Assembly: GCF_005377625.1 (NCBI RefSeq)
Contig: NZ_CP040098.1
Span: 186,001-250,000, forward strand
From: Desulfoglaeba alkanexedens ALDC
GTDB lineage: Bacteria > Desulfobacterota > Syntrophobacteria > Syntrophobacterales > DSM-9756
Length of the DNA stretch: 64,000 nucleotides
Reading direction: 5' to 3'
Made by a program: the position numbers and the translations under genes. Below are positions 1 through 7,716 of the stretch, in pieces. The notes under the pieces were generated by a model. It was not told where the DNA came from, ran no database searches, and saw only the letters and a program-made list of their open reading frames with translations. The number at the start of each line of letters is the position of its first letter. Position 1 is the first letter of the stretch.

Positions 1-2
1 CG

Positions 3-653
3 GGGCGCGCCATCGCTTCCAGCATCGGCGAGGTGCTCGAAGGCTGCGACGTGGTGATCGACTTTACGAGCGCGCGATCGTCTTTGGAAAATCTGGAAGC
101 GGCGGCGGCGGCGGGACGGCCGATGGTCATCGGATCTACGGGTTTTTCCCGGGACGACCTTTCCCGAGCCGCCGCACTGGCCGCCCGGATCCCCTGCGTG
201 CTGGCCCCCAACATGAGCGTCGGGGTGAACGTACTCTTCAAGGTGGTCGCCGACGCGGCCAGGCTCCTGGGAACGGACTTCGACGTGGAAATCGTGGAAA
301 CCCACCACCGGTTCAAAAAGGACGCGCCCAGCGGCACCGCACTAAAGCTGGCTCAGGTGATCGCCGAAGCCTTGAACCGTGACCTGGAAGCGGCGGGGGT
401 TTTTTCCCGCCATGGGATGATCGGGGAACGGCCGAAGGACGCCATCGGGATCCAGACGCTTCGAGGCGGCGACATCGTGGGGGAACACACCGTCCTTTTC
501 GCCGGGATGGGGGAGCGGATCGAAATCACGCACCGAGCCCACAGCCGCGACAACTTCGCCCGCGGCGCCCTCCAGGCGGCCCGATGGGTGGCGGCGCAGC
601 CGCCCGGCCTCTACGACATGCAGCACGTCCTGGGTATCAAGACTCGGCTCTGA
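3..653 (+). CDS. dapB: 4-hydroxy-tetrahydrodipicolinate reductase, 5'-partial
   Basis: NAD(P)H-dependent reductase of the diaminopimelate/lysine pathway; cytoplasmic. The frame is open to the left edge of the window, so the N-terminus (about 50 residues carrying the Rossmann GxxGxxG loop) lies outside; a GTG at 33 is only an internal valine codon. Visible signatures are the GSTGF motif and the family signature [13 protein letters not shown], which holds the catalytic His pair, the substrate-binding Lys and the DAPSGT loop. The C-terminal [14 protein letters not shown] stretch is also typical. It ends 22 bp before dapL, the next enzyme-type gene of the same pathway, so the two are probably co-transcribed. 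Identification is secure; only completeness is limited. Confidence 0.96.
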   Translation, partial: GRAIASSIGEVLEGCDVVIDFTSARSSLENLEAAAAAGRPMVIGSTGFSRDDLSRAAALAARIPCVLAPNMSVGVNVLFKVVADAARLLGTDFDVEIVETHHRFKKDAPSGTALKLAQVIAEALNRDLEAAGVFSRHGMIGERPKDAIGIQTLRGGDIVGEHTVLFAGMGERIEITHRAHSRDNFARGALQAARWVAAQPPGLYDMQHVLGIKTRL

Positions 654-675
654 AGAACCCGGAGGATCACAGTCC

Positions 676-1848
676 ATGTCCATGTCATTGCAATTTGCGA
701 CTCGGTTGAAGCAACTCCCCCCCTACCTGTTCCAGGAAATCGACCGCCTGAAAGCCGAGCTCAAGGCAAAGGGCGTGGACGTCATCAACCTGGGCGTGGG
801 CGATCCGGACCTGCCGACGCCCAAGCCCATCATCGAGCGGCTTAAGCAGGCCGCCGAAGACCCGGCCAATCACCAGTACCCGTCCTATTCGGGGATGGAC
901 CGTTTCAAGCACAGCGTGGCCCGATGGTACGGCAAGCGCTTCGGCGTGGACTTGGACCCGGCGACGGAAGTGCTCACCCTCATCGGGTCCAAGGAAGGGA
1001 TCGCCCATCTTCCGCTGGCTTTTATCGACCCGGGGGACCTCGCCCTCGTGCCCAGCCCCGCCTACCCCGTCTACCACGCGGCCACCCTCTTCGCCGGTGG
1101 GGAATCCCACTACCTGCCCCTTTATCGGGAAAACGGCTTCCTGCCGAACCTGGACGCCGTCTCCGGCGACACGGCCCGCAGAACGAAGCTCCTGTTCATC
1201 AACTATCCCAACAATCCCACCGGCGCCGTCGCAGAACGCGACTTCTTCGAAAAAGTCGTTTCGTTCGCCCGGGAACACGGCGTCATCGTCTGCCACGACG
1301 CGGCTTATACGGAAATGGCCTTCGACGGCTATCGGCCCATGAGCTTCCTGGAAGTCCCGGGAGCCAAGGATGTGGGGATCGAGTTTCATTCGCTGTCCAA
1401 GACGTACAGCATGACCGGCTGGAGGCTGGGGTTCGCCGTAGGAAACGCCCGGGTGCTGGCCGGCCTGGGGCAGGTGAAAAGCAACGTGGATTCCGGCGCG
1501 TTCAACGCGATTCAGATCGCCGGGATCGAGGCGCTGGAAGGCGATCAGGGGTGCGTCGCCGAGATGCAGCGGGTCTACCAGGAACGCCGGGACGTGCTGG
1601 TGGCCGGGCTGCGGCGCGTGGGCCTGGACGTCGAGCCGCCCAAGGCGACCTTTTACGTGTGGTGCCCGACGCCCAAAGGGTATACGTCCGCCGAGTTCAC
1701 CGCGCGGCTTCTCAAGGAAGCCGGGATCGTCACGACCCCCGGCAGCGGCTTCGGCGAAGCCGGAGAAGGCTACATCCGCATGGCCCTCACCGTCACCAAG
1801 GAACGGATCGAGGAAGCAGTGGCGCGAATCGAAAAGCTTTCGCTTTGA
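676..1848 (+). CDS. dapL: LL-diaminopimelate aminotransferase
   Basis: PLP-dependent class I/II aminotransferase of 390 residues that converts tetrahydrodipicolinate to LL-diaminopimelate in one step, bypassing the succinylase/acetylase branches. Fold-type I features are visible: [12 protein letters not shown] near the N-terminus, the NYPNNPTGA loop around residues 177-184, and the PLP-lysine in [12 protein letters not shown] (Lys242). The length fits DapL (about 390-410). Start ATG 676 has GGAGG at 661-665; ATG 682 is a possible alternative. The position directly after dapB supports the DAP role over a generic aspartate/alanine aminotransferase. This pathway variant is known from deltaproteobacteria, chlamydiae, cyanobacteria and plants. 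Confidence 0.9.
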   Translation: MSMSLQFATRLKQLPPYLFQEIDRLKAELKAKGVDVINLGVGDPDLPTPKPIIERLKQAAEDPANHQYPSYSGMDRFKHSVARWYGKRFGVDLDPATEVLTLIGSKEGIAHLPLAFIDPGDLALVPSPAYPVYHAATLFAGGESHYLPLYRENGFLPNLDAVSGDTARRTKLLFINYPNNPTGAVAERDFFEKVVSFAREHGVIVCHDAAYTEMAFDGYRPMSFLEVPGAKDVGIEFHSLSKTYSMTGWRLGFAVGNARVLAGLGQVKSNVDSGAFNAIQIAGIEALEGDQGCVAEMQRVYQERRDVLVAGLRRVGLDVEPPKATFYVWCPTPKGYTSAEFTARLLKEAGIVTTPGSGFGEAGEGYIRMALTVTKERIEEAVARIEKLSL

Positions 1849-1867
1849 AAGCGCACAGGATCCAGGC

Positions 1868-2434
1868 ATGCCTCTCGACAGGACCCGCCGTGAAAGGATT
1901 CCCGGGCCGCCGGCCGGCGCGGAGGAACTCAAGCCGAGGCTTCGCCGGGCGGCCGTGGGATTCGGAAGCAACCAGGGCGACCCGGCGGCGGCCTGCCTTC
2001 GCGCGGTGGCCCGGTTCAGGGAGGAACCGGACGTGAAGGTCGTGGCGGTTTCATCCCTCTACCGCACGGAACCCGTGGGTTTCACCGAACAGGACTGGTT
2101 TCTGAACGGCGTGATGCTGCTTGAGACGTCCCTGGACGCCGGAGCGCTCCTGGAACTGGCTCAGCGCATCGAACAGGAACTGGGCCGCGTTCGGCGGCAG
2201 CGGTGGGGGCCGCGGACTATCGACCTGGACCTCCTGTTTTGCGGCGACGAGGTGCTCGACCTCCCGGAACTGACTCTGCCGCACCCGCGGCTTCACGAAA
2301 GGCGGTTCGTGCTGGTGCCGCTGGCCGAAGTGGCGCCCGATTGGAAGCATCCCGTTTTGGGAAAAAGCGTATCGGACCTGGCCGGGGAAGTTCCCGTGGA
2401 TGGTCAGCAGGTCCGCTTGTGGAAGCGAACGTGA
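1868..2434 (+). CDS. folK: 2-amino-4-hydroxy-6-hydroxymethyldihydropteridine pyrophosphokinase
   Basis: HPPK transfers pyrophosphate from ATP to the hydroxymethyl-dihydropterin in folate synthesis. The 188-residue protein has VGFGSNQGDP (substrate/ATP start motif), SSLYRTEPVGFTEQDWFLNGV and the diagnostic GPRTIDLDLLF segment whose aspartates bind two Mg2+ ions. About 30 residues precede the conserved core, slightly more than usual; ATG 1868 is the only nearby ATG, and a later start cannot be excluded. The stop TGA overlaps the GTG start of the next gene (GTGA), indicating translational coupling. Confidence 0.93.
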   Translation: MPLDRTRRERIPGPPAGAEELKPRLRRAAVGFGSNQGDPAAACLRAVARFREEPDVKVVAVSSLYRTEPVGFTEQDWFLNGVMLLETSLDAGALLELAQRIEQELGRVRRQRWGPRTIDLDLLFCGDEVLDLPELTLPHPRLHERRFVLVPLAEVAPDWKHPVLGKSVSDLAGEVPVDGQQVRLWKRT

Positions 2435-2703
2435 TCCGTCTTCTCTTTTACATCCTCGTTTTCTATGTCATCTATCGGCTGGTGAAGTCCCGGATGCGGC
2501 GCTGGATTTCCGGGTCCGAAGAAAGGGAGATCCAGGGAACCGAGGCTGAACTCACCCGGGATCCCCAGTGCGGGACCTACTTTCTGAAGCGGCGCGGCGT
2601 TAGCGCCGTGGTTCGAGGGGAAACCATCTACTTTTGCAGTGAACGCTGCCGGGATGCGTATCTCGCAGCCCAAACATCCAGTGAAGGAGACACTCGAAAA
2701 TGA
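2431..2703 (+). CDS. PP0621-like membrane-anchored zinc-ribbon (TRASH/YHS-like) protein
   Basis: Small protein of 90 residues. A hydrophobic N-terminal helix ([17 protein letters not shown]) is followed by a basic stretch and a C-terminal segment [13 protein letters not shown]...[13 protein letters not shown]. The spaced cysteines C-(~22)-C-x3-C resemble the metal-binding TRASH/YHS ribbon of the PP0621-type family, whose function is not known. GTG 2431 is chosen because it overlaps the folK stop (GTGA) and has GGAAG five bases upstream; GTG 2419 is the alternative. The stop overlaps the next ATG (ATGA), so it is embedded in the operon. Confidence 0.8.
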   Translation: MIRLLFYILVFYVIYRLVKSRMRRWISGSEEREIQGTEAELTRDPQCGTYFLKRRGVSAVVRGETIYFCSERCRDAYLAAQTSSEGDTRK

Positions 2704-3359
2704 AATTTTTCATCGACACGGCGAACCTCAAGGAAATAGAAGAAGCCCACCGGTTGGGCATCTTGGACGGCGTGACCACCAATCCGTCGCTCATCGCCAA
2801 GGAAGGCGTCGTCGGCCGGGACGCCTTCGTCCGGCACATCAAGGCCGTCTGCGACCTGGTGGGAGCGCCGGTGAGCGCCGAAGCGGTGAGCACCGCCGCG
2901 GAAGACCTGGTTTCGGAAGCCCGCGAACTGGCGGCCATCGACGAAAACGTGGTGGTGAAGATCCCCATGACCATCGAAGGGCTCAAGGCGGTGCGGCAAC
3001 TGGCCGATGAAGGCGTCAGGACCAACGTGACCCTGGTTTTTTCGCCGCTCCAGGCTCTGATGGCGGCCAAGGCCGGGGCGAGCTACGTGAGTCCGTTCGT
3101 GGGGCGGCTGGACGATATCGCCCACGTGGGGATGGAAGTGGTGAGCGAGATCGTGGACATCTTTTCCAACTACCTGTTTGAAACGGAAATCATCGTCGCG
3201 AGCGTCCGGAACCCGCTCCACGTGCTGGAAGCGGCGAAGATGGGAGCCGACATAGCGACGATTCCCTTCAAGGTGATCGGCCAGATGGCCCGCCACCCGC
3301 TGACGGATCTCGGGCTCGACGCCTTCCTGAAGGACTGGAAGAAAGTGGAAACAAGGTAG
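2700..3359 (+). CDS. Transaldolase / fructose-6-phosphate aldolase (TalC/FSA subfamily)
   Basis: Short-type class I aldolase of 219 residues, matching the TalC/FSA subfamily (about 215-220) rather than the 320-residue classical transaldolase. FFIDTAN at the N-terminus, [10 protein letters not shown], and the Schiff-base lysine in NVVVKIPMT (Lys87) are all visible, as are TNVTLVFS and SPFVGRLDD. It probably works in the non-oxidative pentose phosphate pathway. Sequence alone does not decide between true transaldolase and fructose-6-phosphate aldolase activity. ATG 2700 overlaps the previous stop by four bases. Confidence 0.88.
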   Translation: MKFFIDTANLKEIEEAHRLGILDGVTTNPSLIAKEGVVGRDAFVRHIKAVCDLVGAPVSAEAVSTAAEDLVSEARELAAIDENVVVKIPMTIEGLKAVRQLADEGVRTNVTLVFSPLQALMAAKAGASYVSPFVGRLDDIAHVGMEVVSEIVDIFSNYLFETEIIVASVRNPLHVLEAAKMGADIATIPFKVIGQMARHPLTDLGLDAFLKDWKKVETR

Positions 3360-3470
3360 GAACGGCCCCGCGGGAAAGCGATTCCGCCCCCCGCAAGCGG
3401 GTACCGCCGAAAGCACCCGTCGCCGGGCCCGTTGCACGATCGGAGGACCCCCATCATCGAAGGATCTTCC

Positions 3471-4058
3471 ATGAAGGCGCTCACGCTGCTGGTTTCCCTT
3501 CTTGTTCCGGCGCTCCTGGTTTCGGCGCCGTCGGCACCGGCGGGAAGTATTTACAAGCACGTGGACGAAAACGGCGTGACCCACTTTACCAACGTTCCGA
3601 CCAGCCCGGAGTATCAAGTCGTATCGCTTCCCGAGCTCCGCAAATTCAGCCCGGCGCCCGCGACGGCTGAAGGGTCCTACGAACAGATGATCCGCACCGC
3701 GAGCCGAATCTACGGCCTGGATCACCGCCTGGTTCGAGCGGTCATCAAGGCGGAATCCAATTTCGATCCCGGCGCCGTTTCCCACAAGGGCGCCATGGGG
3801 TTGATGCAGCTGATGCCGGAAACGGCCCGGGACATGGGCGTCAAGGACCCGTTCGATCCTTTGCAGAACATCTTTGGAGGCGTACGCTACCTGAAGTTTC
3901 TCATGGACCGGTTCGACAACAGCCTGTTTCTCGCCCTGGCCGCCTATAACGCCGGACCTGAGGCGGTGACGAAGCATGGCGGGATCCCGCCCTTTGAAGA
4001 AACCAACGCGTACCTGCGTCGGGTTCTTCGGTACTACATGAAGTACAAGAGACCATGA
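3471..4058 (+). CDS. Lytic murein transglycosylase with N-terminal DUF4124 domain
   Basis: Exported muramidase-type enzyme cutting the MurNAc-GlcNAc bond. Residues 1-24 form a signal peptide (MKALTLLVSLLVPALL...SAPAG). Next comes a DUF4124-like segment (IYKHVDENGVTHFTNVP) and then an SLT domain with AESNFDPGAVSHKGAMGLMQ, where the first Glu is the catalytic acid, followed by LMPETA and AAYNAGP. ATG 3471 is preferred over the upstream TTG 3432 because it begins the signal peptide and has AAGGA at 3460-3464. The stop overlaps pgsA by four bases. Confidence 0.9.
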   Translation: MKALTLLVSLLVPALLVSAPSAPAGSIYKHVDENGVTHFTNVPTSPEYQVVSLPELRKFSPAPATAEGSYEQMIRTASRIYGLDHRLVRAVIKAESNFDPGAVSHKGAMGLMQLMPETARDMGVKDPFDPLQNIFGGVRYLKFLMDRFDNSLFLALAAYNAGPEAVTKHGGIPPFEETNAYLRRVLRYYMKYKRP

Positions 4059-4660
4059 AGTCCAGCGAATTTTCCAGAAAAAACCTCATGAACCTCCCCA
4101 ATACCCTGACGTATCTCAGGGTAGCGGCTATTCCGGCCATCTTGTTCCTGCTGACGCCGCCGGTGACCGGAAGAGCCTACCTGGAGGCCTTCGGACTCTA
4201 CGTGGTGGCATCGATCACCGACTACCTCGACGGCATCCTTGCAAGGCGCCGCAACCTGGTGACATCCGTGGGGAAATTGCTGGACCCCCTGGCGGACAAG
4301 CTCCTGACCTCTGCGGTTCTGATCATGCTGGTGCAGCTGGGCCGAGTGTCCGGATGGGTCGTCTTCCTGGTGCTGGGCCGGGAAATGACCATCACGGGAC
4401 TCCGCTCCATCGCCGCCAGCCAGGGCCTTATCCTGGACGCCAGCCGCATGGGGAAAAACAAGCTGATTTCGCAGACCGTCGCCATCCTGTTTCTCCTGCT
4501 CTACATCCCCTCGCTCCAGGACCCGCTGGACATGCTCGGACAGATCTTCCTCTGGATTTCGGTCTTCCTCGGCTACTGGTCCGCGTGGGATTACTTCGTG
4601 GATTTCTATCGAAAGGCCAAGGCGCTGGAAACCGCCGACGCCCCGCCCGCCGACGTTTAG
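4055..4660 (+). CDS. pgsA: CDP-diacylglycerol-glycerol-3-phosphate 3-phosphatidyltransferase
   Basis: Integral membrane enzyme making phosphatidylglycerol phosphate, the committed step to phosphatidylglycerol and cardiolipin. The CDP-alcohol phosphotransferase motif D-x2-DG-x2-AR-x8-G-x3-D-x3-D is present as DYLDGILARRRNLVTSVGK followed by LLDPLAD. Several hydrophobic helices are visible, and NLPNTLTYLR at the N-terminus is characteristic. ATG 4055 overlaps the preceding stop (ATGA); ATG 4088 (MNLPNTLT) would match the usual N-terminus better, and both are plausible. It is the last gene of the operon before a repeat-filled gap. Confidence 0.92.
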   Translation: MKSSEFSRKNLMNLPNTLTYLRVAAIPAILFLLTPPVTGRAYLEAFGLYVVASITDYLDGILARRRNLVTSVGKLLDPLADKLLTSAVLIMLVQLGRVSGWVVFLVLGREMTITGLRSIAASQGLILDASRMGKNKLISQTVAILFLLLYIPSLQDPLDMLGQIFLWISVFLGYWSAWDYFVDFYRKAKALETADAPPADV

Positions 4661-4706
4661 AGGCCGTCTGAAAATATCCTTCACCCTTCCGGGGATTGGG
4701 TGTCCG
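4657..4706 (+). repeat. Dispersed repeat family C, copy 1
   Basis: A 50-bp unit beginning TTAGAGGCCGTCTGA. It recurs at 8763-8812 with six differences and, more weakly, at 57306-57350. Each copy begins at or within a few bases of a stop codon (pgsA here). It could be the end of a small mobile element or a processed terminator; the origin is not known. Confidence 0.7.
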
Positions 4707-4792
4707 CAACTCGGATCGCGGCCATGGCGCCGCTCCCACAATGGCGCACCTGTGTGGGAGGCCCGCCCTCGGGCCGATGGGCTGAGACATTC

Positions 4793-4893
4793 CACCTTGT
4801 TCCCAAGCTCCAGCTTGGGAACACAACTGTGCAGAAGCTCCAGCTTCGATTCCCATGAGGCCGTTCCCAAGCCGGAGCTTGGAAACGAGGGGA
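4793..4893. repeat. Dispersed nested-palindrome repeat family A, copy 1
   Basis: This ~100-bp unit has an outer palindrome with 11-bp arms GTTCCCAAGCT / AGCTTGGGAAC (4799-4822), a middle palindrome GAAGCTCCAGCTTC (4834-4847) and a second large one at 4862-4887. Other copies lie at 10027-10062 (variant), 18836-18892, 23089-23204, 44620-44716 (plus a fragment at 44785-44806) and 57356-57453, all intergenic. The rest of the 388-bp gap 4661-5048 holds families C and D and the tRNA promoter; no gene is seen. Confidence 0.85.
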
Positions 4894-4941
4894 AACACGG
4901 CATGGCCGGTTTTACGGGTCGCGGGCAAGCCCGCTCATAAA

Positions 4942-4995
4942 AGAACAAGGAACCTTAGGGCCCGACTTTCATGAGCTTGTTTTTGGGCAAGTTCT
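4942..4995 (+). repeat. Dispersed repeat family D, copy 1
   Basis: A unit starting GAACAAGGAACCT and ending near GTTTTTGGGCAAGTTC. The reverse complement of 21203-21257 matches it at roughly 80% over 54 bp by eye. It lies just upstream of the tRNA-Cys promoter. Confidence 0.6.
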
Positions 4996-5002
4996 TACGT
5001 CC

Positions 5003-5031
5003 TTGACACCAGAGCCGGTTTCGGATAAACA
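5003..5031 (+). promoter_or_regulatory. Sigma-70-type promoter of tRNA-Cys
   Basis: TTGACA at 5003-5008, a 17-bp spacer and TAAACA at 5026-5031. Transcription would start about ten bases before the mature tRNA 5' end. Confidence 0.65.
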
Positions 5032-5048
5032 GCAAGCAACTGCAACAA

Positions 5049-5123
5049 GGCGGCATACCCAAGTGGTAAGGGAGCGGTCTGCAAAACCGTTATTCACCGG
5101 TTCGAATCCGGTTGCCGCCTCCA
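5049..5123 (+). tRNA. tRNA-Cys (anticodon GCA)
   Basis: A cloverleaf can be drawn by hand. The acceptor stem GGCGGCA pairs with TGCCGCC (5113-5119), followed by discriminator T and an encoded CCA (5121-5123). The anticodon stem is 5074-5078/5086-5090 with GCA at 5081-5083, and the T-arm contains GGTTCGAATCC. The discriminator U73 and anticodon GCA are the identity elements of tRNA-Cys. Confidence 0.97.
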
Positions 5124-5135
5124 ACACTGATGAAA

Positions 5136-5166
5136 AGCCCGGTCGTCTCTCGGCCGGGTTTTTTTA
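5136..5166 (+). terminator. Rho-independent terminator after tRNA-Cys
   Basis: The hairpin pairs CCCGG (5138-5142) with CCGGG (5154-5158) and is followed by a run of T residues. It sits 15 bases after the tRNA. Confidence 0.8.
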
Positions 5167-5356
5167 GTCCGTCTCGGGCTGGTTGCGCCCAATAGCACAA
5201 AACACACGGCACAATCCTCCTATTTCAAAAGGCCGCTCTTGCGGGAGCCGTCCGTATCCCGTGGAGAGGCGCTGGCTCCCACGCAGGTCTTTTCTCATCC
5301 TTTAGGGTAGAATGGCAAAAGGAACGGGGAAGGACGGGAAAGGGTGGAAATATTTT

Positions 5357-5404
5357 GAAGCGGAAGGATTTTAAAGCGGAAGGATCATAGAAAGGCGGAA
5401 GGGA
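5357..5404 (+). repeat. Purine-rich triplicate before lipA
   Basis: Three near-identical units of AAGCGGAAGGAT type lie at 5357-5369, 5373-5385 and 5391-5404, the last merging into the lipA ribosome binding site. The role is unknown: polymerase slippage, or extra Shine-Dalgarno-like sequence in the leader. Confidence 0.55.
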
Positions 5405-5414
5405 GGATTTGACG

Positions 5415-6281
5415 ATGACGCGACGGGTTGGGAAGCCTCCGTGGCTTCGCGTCCGGATGCCCGCGACGCTCCCCGATTCCCCGGTCCTGGAACGGATCCG
5501 GAACCGGGCGCTTTGCACCGTTTGCGTGGAAGCGCACTGCCCCAACCAGATGCACTGCTTTCAACGGGGAACGGCCGCCTTCATGCTGCTCGGACCCGCC
5601 TGCACCCGCCGGTGCACCTTCTGCGCCGTCGAAAAGGGCCCCGTCCGCGCGCCGGACCCAGCGGAACCCGAGCGGATCGCTCAAGCCGTCGAAGAAATGG
5701 GGTTGAGCTACAGCGTGCTCACCATGGTGACCCGGGACGATCTGCCGGACGGCGGGGCCGCTCACGTCGCCCGGACCGTGGAAGCGATCCGCAAGCGGCT
5801 CCCGGATCTTTCCGTGGAAGTGCTCATTTCGGACCTAGGCGGGAACCGGGACGCGCTCAGGCGCATCTTGGACGCGGGCGTCGATGTCCTGAACCACAAC
5901 GTGGAAACCGTGGCCCGGCTCTACTCCAAGGTCCGCCCCCAGGCGGACTACCGGCGTTCCCTGGAACTGCTGGAGCGGGCGGCGGGTCACAACCCCCGGG
6001 TGGTGACCAAGTCGGGGCTGATGGTGGGGCTCGGAGAAGAGCTGACGGAAGTCGTCGCGCTGATGCAAGACCTGCGAAACGTCGGCTGCCGGCTCGTCAC
6101 CGCCGGGCAGTACCTTTCCCCGTCGGAACACCATCATCCGGTGGTGCGCTACGTCACCCCTGAAGCGTTCCAGGAGCTGGAAAGACAGGCGCTGGCCATG
6201 GGTTTTTCCGGCGCGGCCTGCGCCCCCCTGGTGCGAAGTTCCTACGAAGCCCAGGCGCTCTTCCAGACGGCCCGCCTCTGA
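5415..6281 (+). CDS. lipA: Lipoyl synthase (radical SAM)
   Basis: Inserts two sulfurs into octanoyl groups on lipoyl-dependent enzymes. Both [4Fe-4S] motifs are present: the auxiliary-cluster motif C37-x4-C42-x5-C48 (CVEAHCPNQMHC) and the radical-SAM motif C63-x3-C67-x2-C70 (CTRRCTFC). The C-terminal RSSYEA carries the serine ligand of the auxiliary cluster. At 288 residues it is of normal length. ATG 5415 is chosen with GGAGG at 5402-5406, eight bases upstream; the TTG at 5409 is too close to it. No lipB is adjacent, so the octanoyl donor gene must lie elsewhere. Confidence 0.96.
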   Translation: MTRRVGKPPWLRVRMPATLPDSPVLERIRNRALCTVCVEAHCPNQMHCFQRGTAAFMLLGPACTRRCTFCAVEKGPVRAPDPAEPERIAQAVEEMGLSYSVLTMVTRDDLPDGGAAHVARTVEAIRKRLPDLSVEVLISDLGGNRDALRRILDAGVDVLNHNVETVARLYSKVRPQADYRRSLELLERAAGHNPRVVTKSGLMVGLGEELTEVVALMQDLRNVGCRLVTAGQYLSPSEHHHPVVRYVTPEAFQELERQALAMGFSGAACAPLVRSSYEAQALFQTARL

Positions 6282-6459
6282 TCCCCGTCTGTCCCGATTT
6301 GAGAGAGCATTGAAACGCGACAAACCCCGGCCTCCTTCCGCGTCTCAAAAGGTTCCGGCGCGGCGGCAAGTGTCTGTTTCAACCTGAGACGCCCGCCCTT
6401 CCCTACTTCTCTTCGCGGGCCGGCGGATTTCGCCTCATGGCGCGCCGTCGATCTTCCGA

Positions 6460-6993
6460 GTGGTCGTTTCCCATCTGGCCGGCGAAATCTGCCTGCTTCA
6501 CCATCGGCGGAAGGCTTCGATGATGAGCACCATCGCGCTGCTTCACGACATCGGAAAGAGCATGATCCTGCTCCTCAAGAGGCAGAACCCGAAGCTCCAC
6601 GTCCTGATCGACATGCTCGACTCGGGAAAGATCGGCGCCATGTTGCTGGCAAAGTGGAACATCCCGGACACTGTCTGCCTGAGTCTCGAATACCAGCATT
6701 ATCCGGAATTCGCGCCGCCGGCGCGGATTCCGGCCGAAACCCGTGAAACGGTGGCTCTGCTCCACGTGGCCCACCTGTGCGTGGACCACCTGAAGGGAAG
6801 CGCGGAAACACTGGAACGGTCGCCCTTCGCCGCAGAATACCTGCAGCTTGTCAAGGCCGGCGCCGCCTCCGTGCGGGATCTCGTGGCGCTCCAGTTGCTT
6901 CCCGCCATGGAAAAGAAGTTTCCCTCGCTTCCGGAATCCGTTCGGAAGCTGATGCTTTCCAGGGGAGACGCCCCCGCGGCGGCGGGGCCGTGA
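6460..6993 (+). pseudogene. HDOD-domain protein, N-terminally truncated
   Basis: The 177-residue frame begins with what looks like the middle of an HDOD domain: LLHDIGKSMILLLKR, then AKWNIPDTVCLSLEYQHYPEF, then LHVAHLCVDHL. The conserved first half of the domain (DP-x-L...NSA) is absent. No ATG or Shine-Dalgarno precedes the GTG at 6460, and the frame closes at a TGA at 6385-6387 upstream. I read it as a 5'-deleted remnant, although translation from GTG 6460 cannot be excluded. HDOD proteins usually act in signalling output, and this one lies upstream of a receiver and a sigma-54 activator. The 178 bp between lipA and this frame show no gene. Confidence 0.6.
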
Positions 6994-7106
6994 GGTTTCG
7001 GAGTTCGGCGCTACGCCCCCGCCGGCCGAAGCGGCCTTCCCGGCGCACCCGGCTGTGACATCTTCCGGTGCCGCCGTTCGAACTCTATCGCAGATCCGGT
7101 TTTCCG

Positions 7107-7136
7107 TTGACTTGAGAGCGTTCGGCCAAGTAACCT
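7107..7136 (+). promoter_or_regulatory. Possible sigma-70-type promoter upstream of the receiver gene
   Basis: TTGACT at 7107-7112, an 18-bp spacer and TAACCT at 7131-7136, about 120 bp before the receiver start. The -10 match is weak. Confidence 0.3.
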
Positions 7137-7253
7137 CTCGACTAAGATCCGAACGATCAGCATTGGACGATTCGCCTTTTCCATCGATTCTGGTGCGCCC
7201 TCAATGCCGCGCAGTGAGGGACCTTTCCACCCGTTGCCGACGAAAGCAAGGTT

Positions 7254-7607
7254 ATGCGCAAAATTCTGATCATCGAAGACGATGATGGATTGCGGGATCT
7301 TCTCCACAGCTACCTCGAAGAATCTGGATTCGCGGTCGTAGAGGCGGCCGACGGGCTCGAGGGCCTGGAAAAGATCAGCGGGGAGCTGTTCGATCTGATG
7401 ATCGTCGACGTGATGCTCCCTTACGTGAGCGGCATCGGGCTGGTGAAGATCGCCAAGGGGCGCCACCCCGAGACCCCGGTGATCTGTATCACCGGATACG
7501 GCAATTCACCGGAAAAGCTTGCCGAGGAGGAGCACGCCGACCGGGTGCTGTCCAAGCCTTTCGATCTCAAGGAATTGGCCCAGGCGATTTCCGAGCTGCT
7601 TTCCTGA
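7254..7607 (+). CDS. Stand-alone response-regulator receiver protein
   Basis: A CheY-like receiver of 117 residues without an output domain. The acidic pair is in IIEDDDG, the phospho-acceptor Asp52 in LMIVDVMLP, the Thr in ICITGYG and the conserved Lys in VLSKPF. The sigma-54 activator that follows 109 bp downstream on the same strand lacks a receiver. The two together therefore have the parts of an NtrC-type regulator, and a functional partnership is the simplest inference. No kinase gene is adjacent. Confidence 0.85.
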   Translation: MRKILIIEDDDGLRDLLHSYLEESGFAVVEAADGLEGLEKISGELFDLMIVDVMLPYVSGIGLVKIAKGRHPETPVICITGYGNSPEKLAEEEHADRVLSKPFDLKELAQAISELLS

Positions 7608-7716
7608 TCCGTTCCCGGCTACCCCGGGGAAGCGAAGGCGCCCCCCGGTTTCAACGCATCGACCAGGCAGGCTGCTACGGACCGTTCAGGGTTCATGATA
7701 CGGGGCTGAAAAAACG

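Noticed and set aside
685-1971. Long open frame antisense to dapL
   Set aside because: A shadow of high-GC codon bias on the opposite strand; no recognisable domains, and the sense frame is a clear aminotransferase. The same reason applies to long antisense frames over nuoN (26763-27824), nuoM (28375-29559), nuoL (30698-31807) and infB (47852-49267).
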